Below, in pieces: positions 33,075 to 41,965 of a stretch of 64,000 bases of DNA (positions are counted from its first letter, which is position 1; the number at the start of each line of letters is the position of its first letter). The DNA lies in assembly GCF_965208895.1 (NCBI RefSeq), contig NZ_OZ242363.1, positions 1,798,001 through 1,862,000 on the forward strand, written 5' to 3'. Source of the stretch: Poriferisodalis sp965208895 (GTDB lineage: Bacteria > Actinomycetota > Acidimicrobiia > Acidimicrobiales > Poriferisodalaceae). The notes beneath the pieces were generated by a model. It had not been told where the DNA came from, made no database searches, and saw only the letters and a list, made by a program, of their open reading frames with translations. The position numbers and the translations under genes were made by a program.

Positions 33075-34534
33075 CGGACTCTTCCGTCGCGGCGTTGGGC
33101 GAGCAGCTGGTTGACGGCCTTGCCGTCGGCTTGGCCGCGGGTGGCCTTCATCACTGCTCCCACGAACACACCCGACACCTTGGCTTCACCGGCGCAGAAC
33201 TTCCGCCACGCCTCAGGGTTGTCGGCGATGGCCTGGTCCACCAGCGTCTCCAGCTCGCTGGAATCCATGGCCTCGAAACCGAGCTCGGCGGCGATGGCGC
33301 CGGGGTCGGCATTGCCGTCGTGTGCTCGCTCGCACATGACGCCGAGCACGGTCTTGGCCTGTGTCGCCGTGAGCTGCCCCGCTGCCTCCATCTGGACCAG
33401 CGACGCCAGCTGCGTCGCATCAAGCAGCTCGGCCCCGTCGAGGGCGAGGTTCTGCACAGCGTGCATCACCGTGCGGTTCGCATCGGCACCGGCGCCGACT
33501 GCGTCCAGCACCAGCGAGGCCAGACCGCGGTTCACGATGATCTGTGCGTCATCGAGATCAGCACCCAGCTCGCCGAGGCGTTCGCGCTGGGCGGCGGGCA
33601 GCACGGGCATCGCGGCGCGGACTCGGGAGATCCATTCAGGATCGGGCGCGAGCGGCACCAGGTCGGGCTCGGGGAAATAGCGGTAGTCGTCGGCTTCTTC
33701 CTTGGACCGCAGCGAGTGGGTGCGGCCGTCAGTGGACCAGTGGCGGGTCTCCTGGATCGGCTCCTCGCCGGATTGGTACAGCCCGATGTGGCGACGGGCC
33801 TCGTAGTCGATGGCGTTGCGCAGCGAACGCAGCGAGTTGACGTTCTTGACCTCGCACCGGGTGCGCAACTCATCCGAGCCGACGGGCCGCACGCTGATGT
33901 TCGCATCGACGCGCATCGAGCCTTCCTCGAGTCGGGCGTCGGATGCGCCGAGCGCTAGCAGGATCGCCCGCAACTCCTCGACATAGGCACTGGCCTCGGC
34001 CGCCGAGCCAATGTCGGGCCGTGAGACGATCTCCAGCAGCGGCGTTCCTGCGCGGTTGTAGTCCACGAGTGCGCCGACGGCCCCATGGATGCGGCCGTCT
34101 GCGCCCCCCAGGTGCGTCGTCTTGCCAGCGTCCTCTTCCAGATGCGCCCGCTCGATGCCGACGCGGTTCGCTCCGGGCACGTCCAGCCAGCCGTCGGAAC
34201 AGATCGGCTGGTCGTACTGGCTGACTTGGTAGTCCTTGGGCATGTCGGGGTAGAAGTAGTTCTTGCGGTGGAAGATGGACGGCCGGATCTCGCAGTTGAG
34301 CGCGAGCCCCACCGCGATGGCCAGTTCGACGGCGCGTCGGTTCAGCACGGGCAGCGAGCCGGGCAGGCCCAGGCAGACCGGCGTGACGTTGGTGTTCGGC
34401 TCATCGCCGAAGCGGCTGGGCGCAGCGGAGAACAGCTTGGTGTCGGTTGCCAGCTCGACGTGGACTTCGAGGCCCACAACGGTCTCCCAGTCGTCGGTTG
34501 CCGCGCTTGCCTCGTGATGCTGTGCTGCGGCCAT
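33071..34534 (-). CDS. gatB: Asp/Glu-tRNA amidotransferase subunit B
   Basis: A protein of 487 residues from ATG 34534. It contains VVGLEVHVELATDTKLFSAA, YFYPDMPKDYQVSQYDQPIC, DYNRAGTPLLEIVSRPDI, the LRSLRNAIDYEARRH block, and the C-terminal YqeY-like tail helices (GLASLVLDAV, KVSGVFVGAVMKATRGQADG). GatB binds and phosphorylates Glu/Asp on misacylated tRNA, with ammonia from GatA. Third gene of gatC-gatA-gatB. An in-frame extension upstream of 34534 overlaps the GatA side and is not needed. Confidence 0.95.
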   Translation of the reverse strand: MAAAQHHEASAATDDWETVVGLEVHVELATDTKLFSAAPSRFGDEPNTNVTPVCLGLPGSLPVLNRRAVELAIAVGLALNCEIRPSIFHRKNYFYPDMPKDYQVSQYDQPICSDGWLDVPGANRVGIERAHLEEDAGKTTHLGGADGRIHGAVGALVDYNRAGTPLLEIVSRPDIGSAAEASAYVEELRAILLALGASDARLEEGSMRVDANISVRPVGSDELRTRCEVKNVNSLRSLRNAIDYEARRHIGLYQSGEEPIQETRHWSTDGRTHSLRSKEEADDYRYFPEPDLVPLAPDPEWISRVRAAMPVLPAAQRERLGELGADLDDAQIIVNRGLASLVLDAVGAGADANRTVMHAVQNLALDGAELLDATQLASLVQMEAAGQLTATQAKTVLGVMCERAHDGNADPGAIAAELGFEAMDSSELETLVDQAIADNPEAWRKFCAGEAKVSGVFVGAVMKATRGQADGKAVNQLLAQRRDGRVR

Positions 34535-34607
34535 CAGGCAACTCCCTGAAGAGACCCAGCCGCTTGCACCGGAAGATCCGCGGGGCCTCCGCGAACATGC
34601 GTAGCCA

Positions 34608-36152
34608 TCACGCACCTCCCGACGTGTCGCCGGCAGCCATCTGCGGTGTCGGCAGCGGCGGTGCTGCACGCTCCAGCGCTGCGGCGACCGTCAACATCGT
34701 CTCCTCGCCGAGGGCCGGTGCCAGCACTTGCACGCCCACCGGCAGACTCTGCGCCCCCGTTCCGAACGGCACCGACATGGCCGGATCGCCCGAGAGATTC
34801 GACGGGATGGTGCAAGTGTCGCAGCGGTACATCGTCATGGGATCAGAACGCTCGCCGAAACGGAACGCCACGCACGGCGACGTGGGCGAGAGCAGCACGT
34901 CGAAGTCGGCGTAGGCAGCGTCGAAGTCGCGCCGGGTCAGCATGCGCACCCGTTGAGCCTTGCCGTAGTAGGCGTCGTAGTAGCCGGCGCTGAGGGCGAA
35001 GGTTCCCAGCATGATGCGCGCCTTGACTTCGTCGCCGAAGCCGGCCCTTCGGGTCAACCGGTTCATCTCCTCGACGTCTGCGCCGTCGACACGCAGCCCG
35101 TAGCGCGTGCCGTCGTAACGCGCCAAGTTGCTCGAAGCTTCCGCGGGTGCGATCAGGTAATACGCAGTGAGGCCGTATGTGACTGCGGGCACCGAGACCC
35201 GGCCGACCGATGCCCCTGCGTCGGCCAGCGCGTCAGCCGCTTCAAGCACCCGTTCAGTCACTTCCGCATCGATCCCGCCCAGCACCTCTCCCGCCGCATC
35301 TCCAATCGCTGGGCCTCTGGTCGCGGAGTCACCGTTCGAAACACCATTGCGGCCACCCCCGGTCAGCTCGCTGACGACACCGACCCGCAGACCTTCGACA
35401 CCCCGCTCCAAGGCGGCGTCGAAGTCGGGCACGGCTGTGGGGATCGATGTGCTGTCAGCCGGATCGTGGCCGCTGATGACGCCGAGTGCGAGTGCAGCAT
35501 CGGCGACATCGGCTGCAAACGGGCCGATCTGGTCGAACGAGCTGGCGAAGGCCACAAGCCCGTAGCGGCTGACGCGTCCGTACGTGGGCTTGATTCCGAC
35601 GATCCCGCACAAGGCGGCGGGTTGCCGGATGGAGCCGCCGGTGTCCGATCCCAGCGCCAGGGGCGCAAACCCGGCGGCGACCGCCGCAGCCGAGCCCCCG
35701 CTGGAGCCGCCGGGCACCCGAGCGAGGTCGTAGGGGTTGCGTGTCGGGCCGAACGCGGAATGCTCCGTGGAACTGCCCATCGCGAATTCGTCGAGATTTG
35801 TCTTGCCGACCATCACTGCACCGGCGGCCGTCATTGCCTGCACCACTGTGGCGTCGTAGGGCGGCGACCACGTCTCGAGCATGCGCGATGAGCAGGTGGT
35901 CGGCACGCCGCGGGTACACAGGTTGTCCTTGAAGGCGACGGGAACGCCTGCCAGCGGACCCGGATCGCGGCCTTGCTCGACGGCTGCGTCAATAGATGCG
36001 GCCGCGGCACGGGCCTGCTCGGCGGTCACTGTGTTAAACGCGTGAATGTCGCCGTCGTGAGCCTCGATACGACCGAGGTATTCCTCCAGAACGTCGGACG
36101 CTCGGCGACTGCCGGCGCGTACATCTCGAGCGATCAGACTCGCTGTGCTCAT
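34608..36152 (-). CDS. gatA: Asp/Glu-tRNA amidotransferase subunit A
   Basis: A protein of 514 residues. The amidase signature is complete: Lys in PVAFKDNLCTRGV, the Ser-rich VPGGSSGGSAAAVAAG and the nucleophile region GSDTGGSIRQPAALCGIVG, then KPTYGRVSRYGLVAFASS. It hydrolyses glutamine to supply ammonia to GatB. The Ser/Gly-rich stretch near 245-265 (TGGGRNGVSNGDSATRG) looks like a small insertion. ATG 36152 is the start. A 29-base tandem duplication just upstream has copied the start region; its second ATG (36181) is out of frame. Upstream in-frame sequence has only a GTG (36188). Confidence 0.94.
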   Translation of the reverse strand: MSTASLIARDVRAGSRRASDVLEEYLGRIEAHDGDIHAFNTVTAEQARAAAASIDAAVEQGRDPGPLAGVPVAFKDNLCTRGVPTTCSSRMLETWSPPYDATVVQAMTAAGAVMVGKTNLDEFAMGSSTEHSAFGPTRNPYDLARVPGGSSGGSAAAVAAGFAPLALGSDTGGSIRQPAALCGIVGIKPTYGRVSRYGLVAFASSFDQIGPFAADVADAALALGVISGHDPADSTSIPTAVPDFDAALERGVEGLRVGVVSELTGGGRNGVSNGDSATRGPAIGDAAGEVLGGIDAEVTERVLEAADALADAGASVGRVSVPAVTYGLTAYYLIAPAEASSNLARYDGTRYGLRVDGADVEEMNRLTRRAGFGDEVKARIMLGTFALSAGYYDAYYGKAQRVRMLTRRDFDAAYADFDVLLSPTSPCVAFRFGERSDPMTMYRCDTCTIPSNLSGDPAMSVPFGTGAQSLPVGVQVLAPALGEETMLTVAAALERAAPPLPTPQMAAGDTSGGA

Positions 36153-36192
36153 CGGACACTCGCAGGGCTCGCTGTGCTCATCGGACACTCGC
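36139..36192. repeat. 29-bp tandem duplication at the gatA start
   Basis: CTCGCTGTGCTCATCGGACA plus five more bases (25 in all) occurs at 36139 and again at 36168, a period of 29. Each unit holds the gatA start codon context (CAT on this strand), but only the one nearest gatA is in frame. The upstream unit, with nearby CCGAACGGCGAG, also faintly resembles the dispersed 90-bp element. Confidence 0.85.
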
Positions 36193-36211
36193 CGTTCGGG
36201 TCATGTCCGGC

Positions 36212-36523
36212 TCAGGTCTTCTCGCCGAGCACCGGCGGCACTTCGAACTGCCCGTCTGATGCGGCGGGCGCCTGTTGCAGCACCTCGTCCCGGTCGACTG
36301 GCGAACCGGCGACATCGTCGCGGAACACATTGCGAAGCGGATAGGGATGCGCTAGCGGCGGCACATCGGCGAGGTCGAGATCCTCCAGCTCGCGAGCGTG
36401 CTCGAGGACCCGTCCAAGGTGGCCCGTGTAGTGCTCGATCTCATCTGGGGTGAGCTCGATCCGAGCCAGCCGCGCCACGTGCGCGACCTGATCCGCGCTG
36501 ATCGCAGCAGTCGTGTCCGCCAT
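36212..36523 (-). CDS. gatC: Asp/Glu-tRNA amidotransferase subunit C
   Basis: A protein of 103 residues: ISADQVAHVARLARIELTPD, the signature N-terminal helix, HARELEDLDLADVPPLAHPY in the middle, and the C-terminal tail FEVPPVLGEKT typical of GatC. It belts GatA and GatB together. First gene of the gatCAB operon. The ATG at 36523 lies close to a 160-bp upstream gap that should contain the operon promoter. Confidence 0.95.
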   Translation of the reverse strand: MADTTAAISADQVAHVARLARIELTPDEIEHYTGHLGRVLEHARELEDLDLADVPPLAHPYPLRNVFRDDVAGSPVDRDEVLQQAPAASDGQFEVPPVLGEKT

Positions 36524-36682
36524 GTCATGCGGCAGGGTACTGGCACGATTTCGGCGATGAATCAGAACGGCGACTGCGACGTGCTCGGGTCGCCAGAGCA
36601 GCCCGTTTCGACACCGACGCCAGTGTGTTCTGACCGCCAGAGCGGTGCCTTTCGACCGTGGCAGCGGCGGTTTCGCGCGGCC

Positions 36683-37591
36683 TCAGCCCCGAATCCGTCG
36701 TCGGGCGGCTTCCGCCAGCATCTCGCCAGGTCGGGTCGGGCTGAACAGCACCTGGGACACGGTCAGGACCTGCGCGGTGCCCGTAGTGCGCGGCACCACC
36801 TCGACTTGACCGTTCAGGACGGCGAGCAGCACCGGGCCGAGCGCGTTGCCGCTGATGTCGATGAGGTCGTCTGCGGCGAGATCGATGTCGGCAGGCGCGG
36901 GTCTCAACGATGCAATGTCGACCCGGCGCAGCAGGAACGGCTCACGCGTCGCCATGCGGTCGTGCAGCACGAATCCATTGGGGACGAACACCACCCAGCG
37001 GCGCGCCAATTGATGCAGCGACCGGACACCCAGCGCAGCCGAGGTGAGCCCCGTGAGCGTGGCTACAACGGCCCAGATCCATTGCTCCATGGCCCACAGC
37101 ACCGCCGGTGCTGCGATGCCGACGACGACGGCCGACCACACCAACGGGATGGGAGCGATCGCCAGAAGGAACGGAGTGCGCAGCAGCATCCGCCGCTCGT
37201 TGCCATAGCTGAGGCCGTCCACCATGGAGTTGCCGGTCTCGGGCAGCAGCGCAACGGCGGTCGCGATCGCGGCGCCCACGATGGCGGTCGCGGCACGCGG
37301 GGCGGCCAGGTCGGCGTCCCAAGCCACTGCGGCCACAACCGAGCCGATTGCCACGCCGACGGAGGCCGGCGCGGCGATGCGGACGACAGTCAATGCCCAC
37401 GGCCGGCGCACCAGGGTCGCCGTCAGCACGAGCGCCCAAGCGGCCCACAGTTCCGCGCTCACGATGCGTGCCGATGTCTCCGAGCAGGCACCGAGCGCAT
37501 CCGCCGCCGCGGCTCCCACGCTCCACGGCATCACCAACCACAACAGCCGCATCAGCCACAGCGTCGGATGCGCTCGAAGCGTTGCTCCCAC
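36683..37591 (-). CDS. Integral membrane protein of unknown function
   Basis: About 302 residues from GTG 37591 (an alternative start lies 60 bases upstream). It has seven or eight hydrophobic segments, e.g. LMRLLWLVMPWSVGAAAADA and LLAIAPIPLVWSAVVVGIAA. A cytoplasmic-looking C-terminus follows: RRWVVFVPNGFVLHDRMATR then REPFLLRRVDIASLRPA, which resembles a PH-like membrane-associated fold. No family was recognised. Divergent from ligA across about 145 bases. Confidence 0.65.
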   Translation of the reverse strand: MGATLRAHPTLWLMRLLWLVMPWSVGAAAADALGACSETSARIVSAELWAAWALVLTATLVRRPWALTVVRIAAPASVGVAIGSVVAAVAWDADLAAPRAATAIVGAAIATAVALLPETGNSMVDGLSYGNERRMLLRTPFLLAIAPIPLVWSAVVVGIAAPAVLWAMEQWIWAVVATLTGLTSAALGVRSLHQLARRWVVFVPNGFVLHDRMATREPFLLRRVDIASLRPAPADIDLAADDLIDISGNALGPVLLAVLNGQVEVVPRTTGTAQVLTVSQVLFSPTRPGEMLAEAARRRIRG

Positions 37592-37735
37592 GGCATGAGT
37601 GTGCCGCGCGAAGCCGGCACGCCGGGCATCGATACCCCTCATCAGCCACACGCTTCGGCCGCTTCACGCACCGGCATATGCCAGTTCGGGTGGCACGAGC
37701 CTTTGGCGTCGCACCCGCTCAGTAGCGTCGCTCAT

Positions 37736-40267
37736 GTGGAACCAACGGCTGCGAGATGTGCCGATGCGAAGGCGACCGATGCTGTCGGGAGCAGCGCAGA
37801 TGGGGCGGAACGCCAACGGCGCGATCTCGACCGCATGCGGCACTTGGAGCGGCTGATCAGCCGCTATGACGTCGAGTACCACCGCGACGATGCGCCGTCG
37901 GTGCCCGATGGGGAGTACGACAAGCTCAAGCGAGAACTCATCGAACTCGAGGCCCGCTATCCCGACTTCGCAGACCCGAACTCGCCCAGCCAGCGTGTCG
38001 GAGCGGAGCTGTCGGCGCTCTTCAGCGAAGTCGTCCATGCCAGACCGATGATGTCGCTCGACAACGCGATGGATTTCGACGAGCTGCGGGCGTGGCATGG
38101 CCGCATCATGCGGGGTCTCGCTGCGACCCAAACGACCCTCTTCGGCGACGCAGAGTCCGATGAGGAGGACGAAGACGGCGCCGAGGTGGCCGTGGCCGAA
38201 CCGGAGCTGATCTGCGAGCTCAAGTTCGATGGGCTGGCCGTCTCGCTTCGCTACGAGCAGGGACGCCTTGTCCAGGCAGCGACACGGGGGAACGGGCGTG
38301 TCGGCGAAGACGTCACCGCGAATGTCGTGACCATCGCAGACATCCCCCGGGAACTGAGCACGGCATCGACGGTGCCCTCGGTCATCGAGGTGCGCGGCGA
38401 GATTTTCCTGCCGCTGGACAGATTCCGCGAATTGAATGAATCGCAGGCCCAGGCACGTCGTGACCTCACCGAGGCCGCAGAGAGCGCCAGGCAGCAGCTT
38501 GCAGGCACCACTGAAGACATGCCGGCAGGCGAGCGACGGAAGCTCGAGTCGCTAGCCAAGCTCACGCCGGTCGATGTGCAGCGCCGCCATCCCGATTATG
38601 CAAATGCTCGGAATACGGCTGCGGGCAGCCTGCGCCAGAAGGATCCTTCAATCGTCGCGACGCGAGGCCTGTCGTTCTGGAGCTACGACGTCGGCGAACT
38701 CGTCGGCGGCACTGACCTCAGCAGTGCGGGCGCAGTCTTCGACTACCTGGGCGAGCTCGGCATGCCGGTGAATCCGGAGATCCGCACATTCGGCTCACTG
38801 GAAGAAGTCGAGCGCTTCTGCAGTCAGTGGGAGCGCGATCGTCACCGACCCGCGTATGAGATCGACGGCGTCGTCGTGAAGGTGGCCGACTTGGCGGATC
38901 GGTCGCAGCTCGGTTCCACCAGTCGAGCACCACGCTGGGCGGTCGCGTACAAGTTCCCGCCCGAGGAACGCACGACGAAGCTCATCGACATCATGGTCTC
39001 GATCGGACGAACGGGCCGCGCCACGCCATTCGCGCACATGGAGCCGGTGTTCGTCGGAGGGTCCACAGTGGCACTGGCGACTCTGCACAACGAAGACCAG
39101 GTGGCCGCCAAGGACGTCCGCCCCGGCGACACCGTGATCGTGCGCAAGGCCGGCGATGTCATCCCCGAAGTGGTCGGCCCGGTAGTCGCCGACCGGCCCG
39201 ATGGCTCGTCGTCATGGACGTTTCCCGCCGAGTGCCCGGTGTGCGCTCAGCCGCTGGTGCGTGTGTTGGGCGATGCCAACACCTACTGCGTGAACCGGTC
39301 GTGCCGGGCGCGAGTCATCGAGGGCATCGGGCACTTCGTGAGCCGGGGCGCGCTCGACATCGAAGGCCTCGGCGACAACACCATCGTCAGCCTGTACGAG
39401 CACGGGCTTGCCTGCGACCCCGCGGACCTGTTCCGACTGCGCGCCGAGGACTTGGCTGCCGACAATGGACTAGAGCATTGCGGCCGCCCGTTCTCCCGTC
39501 CTCGCCGCAATGCATTTCGAGACCGAGAACGATCAGGCGAACCTCCATCTGCCGAGCTGTGCATCAGTCCGAGCGCCCGAAGCCCGCTGCGATTCGACTC
39601 GGGCGGCGTCCTGAACGGATCCGCGCCCGAGAGCATTGCGCTCACGTCGCTGTGCCCGGCAGTGACCCATGGCATCGAGCACTTCTCATGGAAGTCGGCG
39701 AGCGATCTGGTGTCGAACATCGGCGCAGCGCTCACGACACCGCTGTACCGACTCCTGATCGGTCTGGGCATCGAACACCTCGGGCCGACGGCATCGGAGC
39801 TGCTGGCCATGCACTTCGGCTCGCTCGACTCGATCATGGATGCCACGGCTGAGCACCTCGCCGAAATCGACGGCATCGGGCCGATCATCGCCGCTAGCGT
39901 CACGGGCTTCTTTGCTGACGACGACAACCGGGCGCTCGTGGAGAATCTGCGCCGCATGGGTGTCCGTTTCGACGTCGTCGACGGCCCCGCTGACGGCGCC
40001 GATACGCCGCAGGTCTTGGCAGGCCGCTCCGTGGTCGTCAGCGGCAACCTCGACGACTGGTTCATCGGGCGCGACGACGCAAAGCGGGCCATCACCCAAC
40101 GCGGAGGCAAGTCCCCCTCGTCAGTAAACAAGAGCACGTTCGCGTTGGTAGCCGGCGAGCGCGCAGGGCAGGCCAAGCTGGATCGTGCTGTCGAGCTAGA
40201 TGTCCCGGTCCTCGACGAGCAGGGTCTGAGGAAACTGCTCGACTCCGGCGAGGTCAGTGCCCCGTAG
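37736..40267 (+). CDS. ligA: NAD-dependent DNA ligase with large insertions
   Basis: A protein of 843 residues from GTG 37736; the family is usually 660-720. Domains in order: Ia (YHRDDAPSVPDGEYDKLKRE), adenylation with Lys163 (LICELKFDGLAVSLRYE), OB fold, zinc finger Cys500/503/518/523, helix-hairpin-helix (LGPTASELLA, EIDGIGPIIAASV) and C-terminal BRCT (LAGRSVVVSGNLDDWF). It seals nicks using NAD+. Three segments are extra: an acidic loop (FGDAESDEEDEDGAEVAVAE), a loop near 245-270, and about 74 residues (576-649) between the zinc finger and the HhH domain. The last starts with a 10-bp DNA inverted repeat and keeps the frame. Confidence 0.92.
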   Translation: MEPTAARCADAKATDAVGSSADGAERQRRDLDRMRHLERLISRYDVEYHRDDAPSVPDGEYDKLKRELIELEARYPDFADPNSPSQRVGAELSALFSEVVHARPMMSLDNAMDFDELRAWHGRIMRGLAATQTTLFGDAESDEEDEDGAEVAVAEPELICELKFDGLAVSLRYEQGRLVQAATRGNGRVGEDVTANVVTIADIPRELSTASTVPSVIEVRGEIFLPLDRFRELNESQAQARRDLTEAAESARQQLAGTTEDMPAGERRKLESLAKLTPVDVQRRHPDYANARNTAAGSLRQKDPSIVATRGLSFWSYDVGELVGGTDLSSAGAVFDYLGELGMPVNPEIRTFGSLEEVERFCSQWERDRHRPAYEIDGVVVKVADLADRSQLGSTSRAPRWAVAYKFPPEERTTKLIDIMVSIGRTGRATPFAHMEPVFVGGSTVALATLHNEDQVAAKDVRPGDTVIVRKAGDVIPEVVGPVVADRPDGSSSWTFPAECPVCAQPLVRVLGDANTYCVNRSCRARVIEGIGHFVSRGALDIEGLGDNTIVSLYEHGLACDPADLFRLRAEDLAADNGLEHCGRPFSRPRRNAFRDRERSGEPPSAELCISPSARSPLRFDSGGVLNGSAPESIALTSLCPAVTHGIEHFSWKSASDLVSNIGAALTTPLYRLLIGLGIEHLGPTASELLAMHFGSLDSIMDATAEHLAEIDGIGPIIAASVTGFFADDDNRALVENLRRMGVRFDVVDGPADGADTPQVLAGRSVVVSGNLDDWFIGRDDAKRAITQRGGKSPSSVNKSTFALVAGERAGQAKLDRAVELDVPVLDEQGLRKLLDSGEVSAP

Positions 40268-40423
40268 CGGGCTCAGGGCCGGTAGTGCTTGCCAGTCTCG
40301 GACAGCTTCGTCGGCCAACAGGCACTGGAACTCAGGCGGGCTCCACTGGTGGATGCGACAGGCCGGTCATGATGACCAGCGCGGTGCTCCACTTGCCGCT
40401 ACGGCGAAAGCTCAGATCGGGAG

Positions 40424-41731
40424 TCAGGGGCCGAGGGCGGTGACGGGGGTGACTCGGACGCCGTCGGGGCGGGTGTACGCGAAGCCGAGAGCGGTGATGA
40501 CCACCATGCCGGCCAACTGCGCGACGCGGTCTGCGGCAACGTTGTCACGCACACGTCGCAGCGACTGGGCCGCTGCTTCGATCGCATCGCTGCCGCCGAG
40601 CTTGATCTCTACTGCAAGCCATCTCCCGTCGGGCAATTCGACGATGGCGTCGGCTTCGGCACCCGCCGCGTCACGCATGTGAGAGACGCGTCCGTCGTGG
40701 GGTTGGGCAAGCACTCGCAGATCCCGCACCACGAGCGACTCGAATAGCAGGCCAAGCGTGGATGTGTCGCCCATGAGGCGCGCAGCGTTGGCGCCAAGTG
40801 CGGCCACCGCCAGCGAAGGATCGGCCAGATGCCATTTCGCCGACTTGCGCAACGGTGCCCGAGAACGCAAACGGACCGACCATGCGGGCTGTTCTTCCAC
40901 CACGAAGATTCGTCGCAGTGCTTCGAGGTAGCCACGAACGGTGTGGCGGTGCAGCGGTTCCGGTTCCGCATCTGCGCCCAATGTGCTCATACTGGCTTCG
41001 GTGGCGACATTTCGTGCCAGTGAGTAGAGCAGTCGCTCCACACCGGCGGGACTTCGGATGGCAGCGTCATCGAGGAGCCGGACGTCGGTGCGGGCAGCTT
41101 CGGAGAGATAACTGCGCAGATTGCGCTGAATCTCCCGCAACGGCAGTCCCACCTGACCGGGCCATCCACCACGGCACAGCACCTGCGCGACCTCGGCGAG
41201 TCCTGCATCGGGTCGGCTGGCGCTCGCCGCGTTGCCATCGAGCAGCGCACCCAGAGACACCTCGCCCGTGGAATCCCCTGACTCGTACAGCGACATCGGT
41301 CTCATTCGGATCCGGCGCACCCGTCCTGCACCGGTGTGGCGGGTGGCGTCATCGGCCGGCTGGGCAGACCCAGCCAAGATGAAGCACCCGAATTCGGCTC
41401 GGGCATCAACGGCGTGGCGCACGTGATTCCACAGATCAGGCACCACCTGCCATTCATCGAGCAGCCGCGGCGCCTCCCCGCTCAGCAGCGTCGATGGGTC
41501 GATACTGCCGAGTGTGCGCGCATCGAGATCGGTGTCGAGGCGGATGGCGCTGTGCGCGTGACACAGCCCTGTCCACGTCTTGCCGCAGCCGCGCGGTCCC
41601 TCCAATACGAGGAATCCTGCAGACTGGAGGCCGCGTTCGACTTCGAGATCGACGATCCTGGGCCGATAACCGTCGGGGATGAGGTGTGGTCTGGATGTGT
41701 GTTCCACCGGCATAACCCCCGCGGTTTCCAC
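40424..41731 (-). CDS. DUF4143/AAA-type ATPase, paralogue 1
   Basis: A protein of 435 residues. Walker A is LVLEGPRGCGKTWTGL (about 42-57) and Walker B RLLDEWQ. LRSYLSEAARTDVRLLDDAA is followed by a winged-helix region. The C-terminal DUF4143 nuclease-like fold ends in EADAIVELPDGRWLAVEIKL with the E-x-K of PD-(D/E)xK enzymes. Such ATPases are widespread, poorly characterised and often horizontally moved. A relative lies at 58552-59844. GTG 41731 is the probable start; ATG 41713 is an alternative. TATAAT at 41753-41748 is a perfect -10, and three 23-bp-spaced repeats lie upstream. Confidence 0.8.
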   Translation of the reverse strand: METAGVMPVEHTSRPHLIPDGYRPRIVDLEVERGLQSAGFLVLEGPRGCGKTWTGLCHAHSAIRLDTDLDARTLGSIDPSTLLSGEAPRLLDEWQVVPDLWNHVRHAVDARAEFGCFILAGSAQPADDATRHTGAGRVRRIRMRPMSLYESGDSTGEVSLGALLDGNAASASRPDAGLAEVAQVLCRGGWPGQVGLPLREIQRNLRSYLSEAARTDVRLLDDAAIRSPAGVERLLYSLARNVATEASMSTLGADAEPEPLHRHTVRGYLEALRRIFVVEEQPAWSVRLRSRAPLRKSAKWHLADPSLAVAALGANAARLMGDTSTLGLLFESLVVRDLRVLAQPHDGRVSHMRDAAGAEADAIVELPDGRWLAVEIKLGGSDAIEAAAQSLRRVRDNVAADRVAQLAGMVVITALGFAYTRPDGVRVTPVTALGP

Positions 41732-41751
41732 CTCTGTCTCATTAGATTATA

Positions 41752-41810
41752 CATATTGTGATGCTCTCAATATACGATTTGTGATGATTCCGTTCGCCGA
41801 TTTGTGATTA
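41752..41810. promoter_or_regulatory. Triple 23-bp-period direct repeat upstream of DUF4143 ATPase 1
   Basis: TTGTGA occurs at 41756, 41779 and 41802, exactly 23 bases apart; the last two sit in a shared CGATTTGTGAT. On the ATPase strand they read ATCACAAATCG and lie just upstream of the TATAAT, a position suited to a repressor or to self-binding. Confidence 0.65.
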
Positions 41811-41876
41811 CGGCAATCGGGATCAAAACGTCGTGAAGCACCATTCGTAGGTGAAATCGGCCGCTTCGGTGTCGAT
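41768..41876 (+). repeat. 109-bp direct repeat, left copy, flanking R-M cassette 3
   Basis: Aligns without gaps to 44187-44295 with about 17 mismatches by eye. It carries a duplicate of the last ~18 codons of the gene at 44242-44706 (minus strand ADFTYEWCFTTF) plus the following non-coding sequence. It begins CAATATACGATTTGTG. It marks the far edge of the inserted cassette. Confidence 0.85.
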
Positions 41877-41965
41877 GGATTGCTCGTTCTCTTCTGCACT
41901 GCGCGCGAATCCGCGACCAATGAATGGGATTGTCCGAGGTCTGTGCGCCAGAGCAACTCACGGTC

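Noticed and set aside
34728..35891. 387-codon plus-strand frame opposite gatA
   Set aside because: Antisense to gatA; no independent evidence.
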